Shown piece by piece: positions 55,856 through 64,000 of a stretch of 64,000 bases of DNA (position 1 is its first letter; the number at the start of each line of letters is the position of its first letter). The stretch is taken from the NCBI GenBank assembly GCA_021773015.1, contig JAJFKW010000001.1:2153305-2217304 (forward strand), written 5' to 3'. The notes beneath the pieces were generated by a model. That model did no database searches. It had not been told where the DNA came from and worked only from the letters and a program-made list of their open reading frames with translations. Origin of the DNA: Woeseia sp. Lineage in GTDB: Bacteria > Pseudomonadota > Gammaproteobacteria > Steroidobacterales > Woeseiaceae. Both the position numbers and the translations under genes were made by a program.

Positions 55856-57721
55856 ATGACAGATCACAAATTGTGGCAGACGGCGAGTAGCGAAATTTTT
55901 TGGTACCAGTCGCCCACCAAATTGTTGGACGCTAACCGTCCACCGTTCTACCGCTGGTTTCCGGATGGCGTAACCAACGCTTGCTTTAATGCGCTGGATA
56001 TTCATGTGCAAAATGGCCGCGGCGATCAACTGGCATTGATCTACGACAGTCCGGTTACCGGCGCTAGATCTACATTTACTTACGCTGAACTTCTCAACAC
56101 CGTGGCGCGTTTTGCGGGTGTCCTTGCATCGCTTGGTGTGACAACGGGCGATCGCGTTTTGGTTTACATGCCGATGGTTGCGGAATCAGTAGTCACCATG
56201 CTTGCCTGCGCACGTCTCGGCGCGATTCATTCCGTGGTATTCGGCGGCTTCGCGAGCAACGAACTTGCAGTACGTATCGATGACGCGACCCCAAAAGTAA
56301 TTGTGTCGGCATCGTGTGGTATCGAACCGGCGCGCATCGTTGCATACAAACCACTGCTCGATAAGGCATTGAAGCTAGCAACACACCAGCCCAAACACTG
56401 CGTGATACTGCAGCGACCGCAGCACGCTGCGGCGCTTATTTCCGAGCGAGATGTTGATTGGGCAACTGCTGTCAAGAATGCGAACACGGTTGGCTGCGTG
56501 CCGGTCGCTGCCAACCACCCGTTATACATTCTCTATACTTCTGGCACTACCGGACAGCCAAAGGGCGTAGTTCGTGACACTGGCGGCAGCATTGTCTCCT
56601 TGAAGCGAAGCATGTCGCAGATTTACGGCGTAGAACCGGGAGATGTGTTTTGGGCAGCGTCGGATGTCGGTTGGGTAGTGGGTCATTCGTATATCGTTTA
56701 CGGCCCGTTATTTAACGGTAACACCACGATTATTTATGAAGGCAAGCCAGTCGGCACACCGGACGCCGGCGCGTTCTGGCGTGTTATTTCGGAACACCGT
56801 GTAAATGTGTTGTTCACCGCGCCGACCGCCTTTCGTGCGATCAAGAAAGAAGACCCGACCGGCAGCTTGATCAAACACTACGATTTGAGCAACTTGAAGG
56901 CGCTATTTCTCGCGGGAGAACGCTGCGATCCGGACACGCTGCATTGGGCTGAGGAAAAACTCGGGGTCCCCGTGATAGACCACTGGTGGCAGACAGAAAC
57001 GGGTTGGCCAATCTGCAGCAATTGTTTGGGCGACGGGATGATCCCGGTTGTACCTGGCTCGCCGGCCCGACCCGTAGCGGGTTATGACGTCCAAGTATTG
57101 CAAGAAAACGGAACGCCGGCGGCCACTGGAGAAATAGGCGCTCTTGTCGTAAAAAACCCATTGCCACCCGGAACCTTCACAACGCTTTGGAATGCCGACG
57201 AACGCTTCGAGCGGGCTTACTTCATGACTTATCCTGGCTACTACGAAACGGGTGACGCTGGCTTCATTGACGAAAACGGTTACGTTTTTGTTATGGCGCG
57301 AACCGACGATGTCATCAATGTCGCCGGACATCGTCTGTCCACTGGCGCTATCGAAGAAGTTCTTACCGCACACTCGGACGTAGCGGAATGCGCGGTGATA
57401 GGTGTGTTCGACACCATGAAAGGGCAGTTGCCGCTTGGACTTTTGGTCCTCAACAACGACGTCGCAAGATCAGATCAAGTGGTCGTTGCCGAGGTCATAC
57501 AGAAAGTCCGCGACGAAATCGGTCCGGTTGCCGCATTTCGCCTATGCGCCATCGTCGAGCGTTTGCCGAAAACTCGGTCTGGCAAGATATTGCGTGGCAC
57601 GATGCGCAGTATTGCCGACGGCAAACCATGGAAGATGCCAGCCACGATCGACGAGCCCGCAATATTGGACGAAATCACAAAAGTCTTGATCGAGCTCGGT
57701 TTTGCAGAACAGACTGTGTGA
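55856..57721 (+). CDS. prpE: Propionyl-CoA synthetase PrpE
   Basis: The ATG at 55856 gives 621 residues, the length of PrpE. The acyl-adenylate-forming motifs are present: YTSGTTGQPKGV, WWQTETGWP, and KTRSGKILRG with the catalytic Lys577. The N-terminal FYRWFPDGVTNACFNALD and VSASCGIEPARIVAYKPLLD point to PrpE rather than acetyl-CoA synthetase. It makes propionyl-CoA from propionate, ATP and CoA in the cytosol. It is a single gene here, without the prpBCD cluster, but lies in the putative catabolic region, where propionate might be a product. The GTG at 55835 is an alternative start. Confidence 0.93.
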   Translation: MTDHKLWQTASSEIFWYQSPTKLLDANRPPFYRWFPDGVTNACFNALDIHVQNGRGDQLALIYDSPVTGARSTFTYAELLNTVARFAGVLASLGVTTGDRVLVYMPMVAESVVTMLACARLGAIHSVVFGGFASNELAVRIDDATPKVIVSASCGIEPARIVAYKPLLDKALKLATHQPKHCVILQRPQHAAALISERDVDWATAVKNANTVGCVPVAANHPLYILYTSGTTGQPKGVVRDTGGSIVSLKRSMSQIYGVEPGDVFWAASDVGWVVGHSYIVYGPLFNGNTTIIYEGKPVGTPDAGAFWRVISEHRVNVLFTAPTAFRAIKKEDPTGSLIKHYDLSNLKALFLAGERCDPDTLHWAEEKLGVPVIDHWWQTETGWPICSNCLGDGMIPVVPGSPARPVAGYDVQVLQENGTPAATGEIGALVVKNPLPPGTFTTLWNADERFERAYFMTYPGYYETGDAGFIDENGYVFVMARTDDVINVAGHRLSTGAIEEVLTAHSDVAECAVIGVFDTMKGQLPLGLLVLNNDVARSDQVVVAEVIQKVRDEIGPVAAFRLCAIVERLPKTRSGKILRGTMRSIADGKPWKMPATIDEPAILDEITKVLIELGFAEQTV

Positions 57722-57785
57722 AAGCCCTTGCAAAATACGTCGGCGCGCCTATCGCACCGATGCTTGCTTTAGCTGAGCCTGCGTT

Positions 57786-58325
57786 CTAATCGGTTGGATC
57801 AAACTTCTCCCAGCCGTGCCCGTCAAAAGGGTCCGTACCTAGCTGACGCATCACGTGCGGAAAATCGACCATCACCCAGTTATCGACTATTTTTCCATCT
57901 ACCACTTTCCAGAAATCCATATAACGAATTTCAACGCGTTTGCCGGTGGCTTCGATACCCATAAACTCGCCACTATGCAGGGCCTCTTGGCGTCCAAACG
58001 CAGCGCACCACTCGCCCTGTGTTACACGCGCTTCGTCTATACAAACTTTATCTGAAAACGCCGCTTGAAAAGGCCGTTGCCAGTTATCTTTAAACTCGTT
58101 TAGCCCATTCTTCATTCCACAACCGGCATTGCCCATCCAGCGAAATGAATCACTAAAGAAGCGTCCCATGTTTTCGATGTCATGATCATTCAAGCCCTGG
58201 ACCATGGCGTCGATCGTATTTTCGGTTTCCTGGGTCTTGTCGAGATGGTTGTCTTGCGTTAGCACACCTTGCACTGGCCCTATTTCTGTCATGATCACGT
58301 CCACAGCCTCAACATTGCTATTCAT
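57786..58325 (-). CDS. Single NTF2/SnoaL-like protein
   Basis: About 179 residues if started at the ATG at 58325; an ATG at 58292 is equally possible and neither has a clear ribosome-binding site. One SnoaL-like domain covers about residues 40-165, with the strand DSFRWMGNAGCG, the segment VRYMDFWKVVDGKIVDNWV-like near the end (here RYMDFWKVVDGKIVDNWV) and FPHVMRQLG. It looks like a half of the double-domain neighbours. Function unknown; the neighbourhood suggests a part in the same catabolic route. Confidence 0.8.
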   Translation of the reverse strand: MNSNVEAVDVIMTEIGPVQGVLTQDNHLDKTQETENTIDAMVQGLNDHDIENMGRFFSDSFRWMGNAGCGMKNGLNEFKDNWQRPFQAAFSDKVCIDEARVTQGEWCAAFGRQEALHSGEFMGIEATGKRVEIRYMDFWKVVDGKIVDNWVMVDFPHVMRQLGTDPFDGHGWEKFDPTD

Positions 58326-58441
58326 TAACAAAGTGCAGACAGTTGCACTGCTAGCACCTGCACATCGTTTGAGGATTATGCATTGCATTCGAAGTCAAAT
58401 ACAATAAACTGCGCTAATTTGCAGCGAAGAAAAGAATCAGA

Positions 58442-59476
58442 ATGACCCCAAACGAGATACAGTCCGCAAAAGACGTTGTCCGGAAGTACCAAGCAGCAAT
58501 TGATTCTGCCAGCGACGCTACTTTCGCCGAAGAGCTCCGGTTGCACACGAGCAATGACTTTTTTTGGCGTGGCATGCATCCATTTTACGAACAAAGAGGT
58601 GCACACGACGTTGCTGAAGTGTTTTGGCTACCACTCAGAAAATCACTGGCACGAATGCAACGACGCGAGGACATATTTTTCGCGGGCGACAACATTGCCG
58701 AAGAGGCAGATGCCCAAAACAGCACAGGATTCTGGGTCGTCAGCATGGGCCATATGATGGGCCTGTTTGATCACGACTGGCTCGGCATTCCAGCAAATCA
58801 CAAATTAACGTTTCTCCGCTACGCTGAATTCAACCTAGTTGAGAACAATAATATTACCGAGTCTGCATTTTTCTGCGACGTTCTGGGCGTGATGCAACAA
58901 GCCGGACATTATCCGCTGCCAGCACAGACTGGTGCTGCGATTATGCCGCCCGGACCTAGCACCCACGATGGCATTTTGCTGCAACAGCAACCTGCGGCAG
59001 ATACAGAAAAGACGAGCGCGCTGGTCAATCGCATGATAGACGATCTCAACGAGCTAAACATCAGTGGTAATGATCGTTGCCCGCCTGAATTGCTGGCTCG
59101 CTCCTGGCACGATGACATGGTCTGGCACGGACCGGCAGGAATTGGATCTACGTATACGATTCCACGCTATCAAGAACAACATCAACATCCGTTTCGTGAA
59201 CAACTTAAGGAAAAGGTATTCAACGGACACGTCGCCCGAATTGCGGAAGGCCACTTCGCTGGTTTTTTCGGCTGGTCAAATTTAACAAACACGCCTACCG
59301 GCGGTTTCCTCGGCTTACCCGGCAACGACACACGCGCCGACATGCGCGTTGTAGACATCTATCGCCGCGCTGGCGATAAGCTTGCAGAGAATTGGGTATT
59401 CATTGATCTGCTACACTGGCTATCAATGCAGGGCCTCGATGTATTAGGTCGCATTAAAGAACATGATAAGTCCTGA
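58442..59476 (+). CDS. Double NTF2/SnoaL-like protein
   Basis: A 344-residue protein with two SnoaL-like domains, about residues 8-150 and 195-335. The first has SNDFFWRGMHPFYEQ and AFFCDVLGVMQQAG; the second has HDDMVWHGPAGIGSTYTIPR and ENWVFIDLLHWLSMQG. The layout and length match the protein at 54626-55654. It overlaps the RraA-like gene by 14 nt, so the two are co-translated and likely act in sequence. Substrate unknown; an acid-base or dehydratase role is a guess from the fold. Confidence 0.85.
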   Translation: MTPNEIQSAKDVVRKYQAAIDSASDATFAEELRLHTSNDFFWRGMHPFYEQRGAHDVAEVFWLPLRKSLARMQRREDIFFAGDNIAEEADAQNSTGFWVVSMGHMMGLFDHDWLGIPANHKLTFLRYAEFNLVENNNITESAFFCDVLGVMQQAGHYPLPAQTGAAIMPPGPSTHDGILLQQQPAADTEKTSALVNRMIDDLNELNISGNDRCPPELLARSWHDDMVWHGPAGIGSTYTIPRYQEQHQHPFREQLKEKVFNGHVARIAEGHFAGFFGWSNLTNTPTGGFLGLPGNDTRADMRVVDIYRRAGDKLAENWVFIDLLHWLSMQGLDVLGRIKEHDKS

Positions 59477-60173
59477 AATCGATATTGATTTGATCGAGTC
59501 GTTGCGGCGCTACGATACGCCAACTATGTGTAATGCCATCGAAGTTGCACAAGGAAAGCGGGGATTCAACGCATTCACCAAAAAAGCCGTATTGTGTTCG
59601 TCTCCGTCAGCCGCGCCGATTGTCGGCTACGCTCGGACCGCAAAAATCGCGGGTGCCTGCCCGCCGAACATTGCAGCGGAGAAAATCCGTGCAACCCGAC
59701 TGGACTATTTTCGCCACATGGCCGCCGGACCACGCCCTGGCGTCGCAGTCGTTGAAGACGAAGACGGTCCAGAGTGTGTCGCGGCTTGGTGGGGTGAAGT
59801 GCACGCCGCGGTCCACAAAGGCCTGGGGGTTGCCGGAGCGATTACCAACGGCCTAATGCGAGACCTGGATGATATGGATGCAGATTTCCCAGTACTAGCA
59901 GGCTCCATAGGTCCGAGTCATGCTCATTGTCACGTTACCGCAATTGGCAACGGCGTTGAGGTGTTTGGGCTAAGTGTCAATGATGGCGATTTGATTCATG
60001 CGGACCGGCATGGTGCCATCATCATACCTAACGAAGTCATTCCTGAATTGAACGGTGCTTTGGCCCGCTTGCTGGACAGCGAGCAAATTGTCTTGGGCCC
60101 AGCGCGCGAACCGGGTTTTGACATACACAAGCTCGAGGCCGCCTGGGCCAAATTCGAAAAAGCGCGGACCTAA
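59463..60173 (+). CDS. RraA-like / HMG aldolase-family protein
   Basis: A 236-residue protein of the RraA fold, longer than the RNase E regulator RraA (about 160). The aldolase-type site is present: GVAGAITNGLMRDLDDM has the Arg-Asp pair that binds substrate and metal in 4-hydroxy-4-methyl-2-oxoglutarate aldolases, and GLSVNDGDLIHADRHGAIIIP follows. So a divalent-metal class II pyruvate or oxoacid aldolase, or a related decarboxylase, is more likely than an RNase regulator. Its overlap with the SnoaL-like gene ties it to the same pathway. It ends 12 nt from the opposite symporter gene. Confidence 0.85.
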   Translation: MISPEIDIDLIESLRRYDTPTMCNAIEVAQGKRGFNAFTKKAVLCSSPSAAPIVGYARTAKIAGACPPNIAAEKIRATRLDYFRHMAAGPRPGVAVVEDEDGPECVAAWWGEVHAAVHKGLGVAGAITNGLMRDLDDMDADFPVLAGSIGPSHAHCHVTAIGNGVEVFGLSVNDGDLIHADRHGAIIIPNEVIPELNGALARLLDSEQIVLGPAREPGFDIHKLEAAWAKFEKART

Positions 60174-60185
60174 TCCAATGCCGCG

Positions 60186-61793
60186 CTAAATCAGCGCTTC
60201 AAACAAATACAGAAAGATCAGCGTCAGAGCAAAAAACACTAATAGCAGGTAAGACACGCTGTCGACCTTGCCCGGCACGAGATACCAGCCGTTGTCCTTT
60301 TCTGGCAGCCCCTGCTCTTTGAACTTTCGTTGTTGACCCGTGATGGAATACTCAGACCACTCTGTTTGCCTACCGTCGATCAGCAAACTCGCAAGCATTG
60401 AAACCACGATGTTGACGGTGCCACCGATTAGGCAATACCAAGGCCACGCGATATCCGTTTCCGTTGCCACATACCAAATCACACCGAATCCAACTGCTAC
60501 ACCCACCAGCAGTCCTTTTTCTGTCGTTTGCCTTGAGAAAAAACCCAGACCGAACATGCTCAGCTTCGCGCCGACGAAATATGAGCCGATTTTACTGAGC
60601 GTTTGCAGAATGGAGCCTTCGCTGTCGACATAGATAAAGGCCGGCACAATGATAACCAACGCCCATACTGCAGTGAATATTCGCGAGACCTTCAGATAAT
60701 GCTCGGGCGATCCATCGGTACGATAGTATTTCTGATAAAAATCCACGGTAGAAACGGTCGCCAGCGAGTTAAACGACGAGTCCAGCGAGGACATCGACGC
60801 TGCAACAATCGCCGCCGCGATGACACCCATAAGCCCTGGCATTCCGTAGTCGGAAGCAAATGTCAAAATGATCGTGTTGCCGTTCTCGAACTCCCGACCC
60901 CCAAAATACGCGAATAACAGAATGCCGAGGACAAAAAATAAGAAATAGATGAAGAACGCTGTAAATCCCATCAGCAAGAACGATTTTTTCGCATCACCGA
61001 TATTTTTCGCCGCTAGCGTCCGCTGCACCATCATTTGGTTGGCACCGTAGACAGTCACGTGAAAAATTGTCATTGCGATTACGCCGGACCAAAGGGTCGC
61101 CTCGGCAGTCCAATCGAATGAAAAATCAAGCGGATTGGTTTTCCCTTGCGCTTTGAGGTCTGCAAGCACCTCCCCTATCGGTGCGGGCATTTGCTCTAAC
61201 AGCGCAAAGAAAATTATGAAAGCGCCAACAAACAGCACGCCGGCTTGAATGACGTCGGTCCAAATTACCGCGGCGATACCGCCCATCATCGTATAAATCA
61301 ACGCGATGACAGTAACAATGACGATGGCCACCCGAACGTCGATACCCGTGATGAACTGTATGACAAGCGACGTTGCGTAGAGAATCGCAGCCGACGTCAG
61401 CGCCTGCGATACTAGAAATATAATGGATATGACGGTCCGCGATGTTGGTCCGAAGCGCTGTTCGATGTAGTCGTAAATCGATGCAACGCCACTATTGAAG
61501 AAGAATGGCAAAAATAGCGTGACCACCAGAAATACCACGATGGGGTAATTCAGGTGGATGGCAATGACAGCAAGGCTGTTGGAATACGACCAGGCAGGCC
61601 CGCCGAGAAACGACAATGCGCTAACGTAGGTTGCGATCACAGAAATGCCGATGGCCCACCACGGTGTGGTGCGCCGGCCAAGATAAAAGTCCTCGGCTGT
61701 TTCCACCCGCTTGCTCAGCACAAACCCAAGCAGCAAATTCAACAAGATGTAGCCGACCAATATCGACCAGTTTAGTGTTCCAAAGTTTGCCAT
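60186..61793 (-). CDS. Sodium/solute symporter (SSS family)
   Basis: A 535-residue protein with about 13-14 membrane helices and the SSS pattern: FYLGRRTTPWWAIGISVIATYVSALSF near the N-terminus, MMGGIAAVIWTDVIQAGV, and SLDSSFNSLATV, which contains sodium-site Ser residues. A Shine-Dalgarno GGGGG lies 6 nt before the ATG. The family takes up sugars, carboxylates or amino acids with sodium. It follows the SDR gene by 156 nt on the same strand, so the two probably share the LacI-type regulator encoded next door; the substrate is probably the compound degraded by this cluster. Confidence 0.93.
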   Translation of the reverse strand: MANFGTLNWSILVGYILLNLLLGFVLSKRVETAEDFYLGRRTTPWWAIGISVIATYVSALSFLGGPAWSYSNSLAVIAIHLNYPIVVFLVVTLFLPFFFNSGVASIYDYIEQRFGPTSRTVISIIFLVSQALTSAAILYATSLVIQFITGIDVRVAIVIVTVIALIYTMMGGIAAVIWTDVIQAGVLFVGAFIIFFALLEQMPAPIGEVLADLKAQGKTNPLDFSFDWTAEATLWSGVIAMTIFHVTVYGANQMMVQRTLAAKNIGDAKKSFLLMGFTAFFIYFLFFVLGILLFAYFGGREFENGNTIILTFASDYGMPGLMGVIAAAIVAASMSSLDSSFNSLATVSTVDFYQKYYRTDGSPEHYLKVSRIFTAVWALVIIVPAFIYVDSEGSILQTLSKIGSYFVGAKLSMFGLGFFSRQTTEKGLLVGVAVGFGVIWYVATETDIAWPWYCLIGGTVNIVVSMLASLLIDGRQTEWSEYSITGQQRKFKEQGLPEKDNGWYLVPGKVDSVSYLLLVFFALTLIFLYLFEALI

Positions 61794-61949
61794 TGCTTGC
61801 CCCCAGGTCTTGGCCGCCGGCGCCTATTTTTTAACGGCGTTCAATAGCTGCCGCTTTTCGCTTTAAATGGCACCGTATTGGCCTGACAAGTGAAATGTAC
61901 TTCGAATGCAAGCCAAGGGCAATGATTGGCCGAAAATGGCGTAAATGGC

Positions 61950-62684
61950 TTACTGGGCGGTCCAGCCGCCGTCCACCTTTAAGCTCTGCCCGGTCACGAT
62001 GCTGGCGCCTGCAGATACCAGGTACATCACCGCGGCAACCACGTTTTCAATCGATGCCAACCTGCGCATCGGTATCATATTGAAAACAAAAGAATTAAAT
62101 TCGGGATCGTCCAACATTGGTTTGGTCAGCGGGGTCTCAACGAAGGTCGGCGCTACCGTGTTGACGCGAATATCGTTGGTTGCCAATTCCACCGCCATTG
62201 CTTTCGTCAGGCCCTCGATCGCGTGTTTGGTCATGCAGTAAACGGTGCGCTTCGGTGAGCCGACATGGCCCATTTGCGAGGACATATTGATGATCGAGCC
62301 ACCTGCGCCGCGCACCAGCATCGATCTTGCCGCTGCTTGCGCAACCCGAAAAGCCGCCCGCACATTGATGTTCAGCACGAAGTCCAGCGCCTCGATGTCC
62401 ACGTCGACAAACGGTTGCGGCCGGTTCGCGCCCGCATTGTTGACTAGGATACTCAGACCTTCGACTGCCTCAATTCGGCCCAGAATCTCGTCGCCGGTCA
62501 CGTCAGCGGTCCAGCCCTCGATTCGGCCGGAAGGATGTTGTTCAAGGGAAGCCAGGTCCTTTTCAGTGCGGGCAACCGCGATAACTCGCGCGCCAGCAGC
62601 CGCCAGCGCTTCGGCGCAGCCGCGCCCGATGCCGCGCCCAGCACCAGTAACCAGCGCAACTTGTCCGTCAAGCGAGTCCGCCAT
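61950..62684 (-). CDS. Short-chain dehydrogenase/reductase (SDR)
   Basis: The ATG at 62684 (GGAGG 5 nt upstream) gives 244 residues; an ATG at 62702 lies before this ribosome-binding site and is less likely. The classical SDR motifs are all there: TGAGRGIGRG for cofactor binding, NNAGA, the catalytic Ser in NMSSQMG and YCMTK, and a C-terminal VTGQSLKVDGGWTAQ. It oxidises a hydroxyl or reduces a carbonyl with NAD(P). It is divergent from the LacI regulator and upstream of the symporter, as expected for a regulated sugar- or hydroxyacid-use operon. Confidence 0.93.
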   Translation of the reverse strand: MADSLDGQVALVTGAGRGIGRGCAEALAAAGARVIAVARTEKDLASLEQHPSGRIEGWTADVTGDEILGRIEAVEGLSILVNNAGANRPQPFVDVDIEALDFVLNINVRAAFRVAQAAARSMLVRGAGGSIINMSSQMGHVGSPKRTVYCMTKHAIEGLTKAMAVELATNDIRVNTVAPTFVETPLTKPMLDDPEFNSFVFNMIPMRRLASIENVVAAVMYLVSAGASIVTGQSLKVDGGWTAQ

Positions 62685-62717
62685 ATCTTCCTCCAATTGC
62701 ATGCGGATTCATTATTG

Positions 62718-62730
62718 CCTAGCATCTAGG
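62718..62730. promoter_or_regulatory. Short inverted repeat in the SDR/LacI divergent region
   Basis: CCTAG-CAT-CTAGG has 5-bp perfect arms. It sits between the two divergent starts (62684 and 62771), where a LacI-family operator is expected, but it lacks the usual central CG. Tentative. Confidence 0.35.
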
Positions 62731-62770
62731 ACGATTGGAAGTATCAGCCGCGACTTTGAAGGAGTGATCC

Positions 62771-63826
62771 GTGAGCAAGCTGGTAGGTATAGATAAGAAC
62801 ATCGACAAACTTGACCGCCGGCGCGCGACATCTTACGACGTTGCGAAACTTGCTGGCGTATCGCAATCAGCCGTATCACGAGTATTTCAGCAAGGCGCAA
62901 GTGCATCCAAGGCGATGCGCGACCGGGTGCTGCATGCGGCGGACGAACTGGGCTATCGGCCGAACGCAATCGCGCGCGGCTTGATCACACAACGCTCCAA
63001 CATGGTCGCTGTCATTATTTCGAAGCTGACCAACCTTTATTACCCTGAGGTTTTGGTGCAACTCACCCAGCGATTCTCAGAGCATGGCGTGCGCGTGCTG
63101 CTTTTTGCTCTCGAACATGAGGGCGATATCGAATCTATCTTGGAACAAACGTTGCAGTATCAGGTCGACGGCATTCTCACCGCGGCGATGATGACACCAG
63201 CGCAACTCCGAACTGTTGATCGCATTGGCATCCCCGTCGTCTTTTACAATCGAAGTTACAACGACGAGCTCGTCAACTCAGTGCGATGTGATCAAGAAGA
63301 AGGAGAGCGCTGGCTAGTCGGCGAATTGGTCAAGGCAGGACATAAGAGTTTTGGCATTGTCGAAGGCCCAGAGGACTCTGTGGTCAGTGCGGAACGCACC
63401 GCCGGTGCGCGTCGGAAGCTTCGCGAAATGAATATTACGGACATTACGTCAGTCAGTGGCGACTACGGATATGACACGGGACGACGTTGTTTCGCAAAAC
63501 TTGTTGCGCAGCGCGGTAGCGCTCCCGATGCGACTATCGCAGCGAACGATGTGATGGCGATCGGCTGCATTGACGAAGCACGTGAAGGATTCGGATTGGA
63601 TGTGCCCGGCGACATTTCAATTGTCGGCTTTGATGGTGTGGGACCGGCAAGTTATGCAGCATATGACGTTACTACTGTTCGCCAGCCGGTTGGCAGAATG
63701 ACGGAAGCGGCGATCTCCATGCTGCTTGAACGTATCGAGAACCCCGATCTCTCTCCAGAAAAACGCGCGTTTTCGGGTCTCCGTGTACGCGGCGGTTCGG
63801 CGCGGCTTTTATCCGACGAAACCTGA
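62771..63826 (+). CDS. LacI-family transcriptional regulator
   Basis: The start is a GTG with AAGGAG 6 nt upstream. The 351-residue protein has an N-terminal LacI helix-turn-helix (about residues 17-72: YDVAKLAGVSQSAVSRVFQQ, then a hinge helix YRPNAIARGL) and a periplasmic-binding-protein-like effector domain (about 75-345), with IVGFDGVGPASYAAYDVTTVRQP near the end. It likely binds a small carbohydrate-type effector and controls the divergent SDR and symporter genes. The hydrolase gene starting right behind it may be co-transcribed. Confidence 0.95.
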   Translation: MSKLVGIDKNIDKLDRRRATSYDVAKLAGVSQSAVSRVFQQGASASKAMRDRVLHAADELGYRPNAIARGLITQRSNMVAVIISKLTNLYYPEVLVQLTQRFSEHGVRVLLFALEHEGDIESILEQTLQYQVDGILTAAMMTPAQLRTVDRIGIPVVFYNRSYNDELVNSVRCDQEEGERWLVGELVKAGHKSFGIVEGPEDSVVSAERTAGARRKLREMNITDITSVSGDYGYDTGRRCFAKLVAQRGSAPDATIAANDVMAIGCIDEAREGFGLDVPGDISIVGFDGVGPASYAAYDVTTVRQPVGRMTEAAISMLLERIENPDLSPEKRAFSGLRVRGGSARLLSDET

Positions 63827-63837
63827 GCACTAGTTCG

Positions 63838-64000
63838 TTGTCTGCAACGCATGCTGTACTTTTACCCGGCATGATGTGTGATCGACGGCTTTGGACTGCG
63901 CAAATTGACGCGCTGGATATACCCGTTATGGTCGCTGACCTAAGTCGCGCCGACAATTTTCCGGCAATGGCGACAGCGATACTTGCCGATGCACCCGATC
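63838..64000 (+). CDS. Alpha/beta hydrolase, N-terminal part (cut by window end)
   Basis: The frame is open to the last base and reads SATHAVLLPGMMCDRRLWTA, then IPVMVADLSRADNFPAMATA. The LLPGMMCDRRLW segment is the oxyanion-hole region typical of alpha/beta hydrolases. The start is not certain: a TTG at 63838 fits the family length, since no ATG is close enough upstream; the frame is also open into the LacI gene end. The substrate is unknown and the nucleophile region lies outside the window. Confidence 0.7.
   Translation, partial: MSATHAVLLPGMMCDRRLWTAQIDALDIPVMVADLSRADNFPAMATAILADAPD

Noticed and set aside
59463-60173. RNase E inhibitor RraA
   Set aside because: The protein is about 75 residues longer, keeps the Arg-Asp aldolase pair and overlaps a SnoaL-like gene in a catabolic setting.
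61830-61870. Rho-independent terminator suggested by GC-rich sequence before six T
   Set aside because: It would act on plus-strand transcription, but no plus-strand gene ends nearby, and the stem is poor.

Overview
The window looks like a piece of a gammaproteobacterial chromosome of moderate GC content. Supporting signs are rdgC, greB, lpxA, GGDEF/EAL proteins, a paired DUF6502/DUF5666 module, PrpE, and a REP-type palindrome with a GTAG head like those of Xanthomonadales and Pseudomonas relatives. The exact lineage cannot be fixed from the sequence. No rRNA, tRNA, CRISPR array, transposase or phage genes were seen.

Region 1 (1-3.6 kb) holds a small XRE regulator, a REP element joined to an 11-copy 8-bp tandem repeat, and a leftward operon of two DUF3592 proteins and two exported proteins with MopE-type metal-binding motifs. 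Region 2 (3.96-29.2 kb) is the most striking part. It is one tightly packed leftward operon of seven genes: TolC-family outer-membrane protein, a 5600-residue LEPR-XLL/RTX/OmpA giant protein, a DUF3467 protein, a GAF-HlyD hybrid, a PqqD-M50 peptidase-HlyD hybrid, a shortened SecA-like ATPase and a periplasmic adaptor. There is no ABC or RND pump. I infer a dedicated envelope export route in which the SecA-like protein is the only recognisable motor and the giant protein is the cargo; this is a hypothesis from gene context and domains.

Region 3 (29.2-38.8 kb) is mostly housekeeping and unknown genes: a double GFA protein, an exported acidic protein with a HEAT-repeat partner, RdgC, a Tat-exported dienelactone-hydrolase-like protein, a coiled-coil protein with a C-terminal helix-hairpin-helix-like domain, and a TSUP permease. 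Region 4 (38.8-48.0 kb) is a signalling block: two translationally coupled proteins with intact EAL and degenerate GGDEF domains, then a two-propeller diguanylate cyclase behind a perfect CRP/Clp-type site, followed 16 nt later by an exported subtilisin-like protease with Trp-rich C-terminal repeats.

Region 5 (48.0-53.6 kb) has a solitary LpxA, GreB, the DUF6502-DUF5666 pair with a palindromic near-leaderless promoter, and a peptide-binding lipoprotein. Region 6 (53.7-64 kb) looks catabolic: a divergent PanB-like enzyme, PrpE, three NTF2/SnoaL-like proteins (two of them double-domain), an RraA-like protein, a sodium/solute symporter, an SDR, a divergently transcribed LacI regulator and the start of an alpha/beta hydrolase. 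The substrate is unknown.
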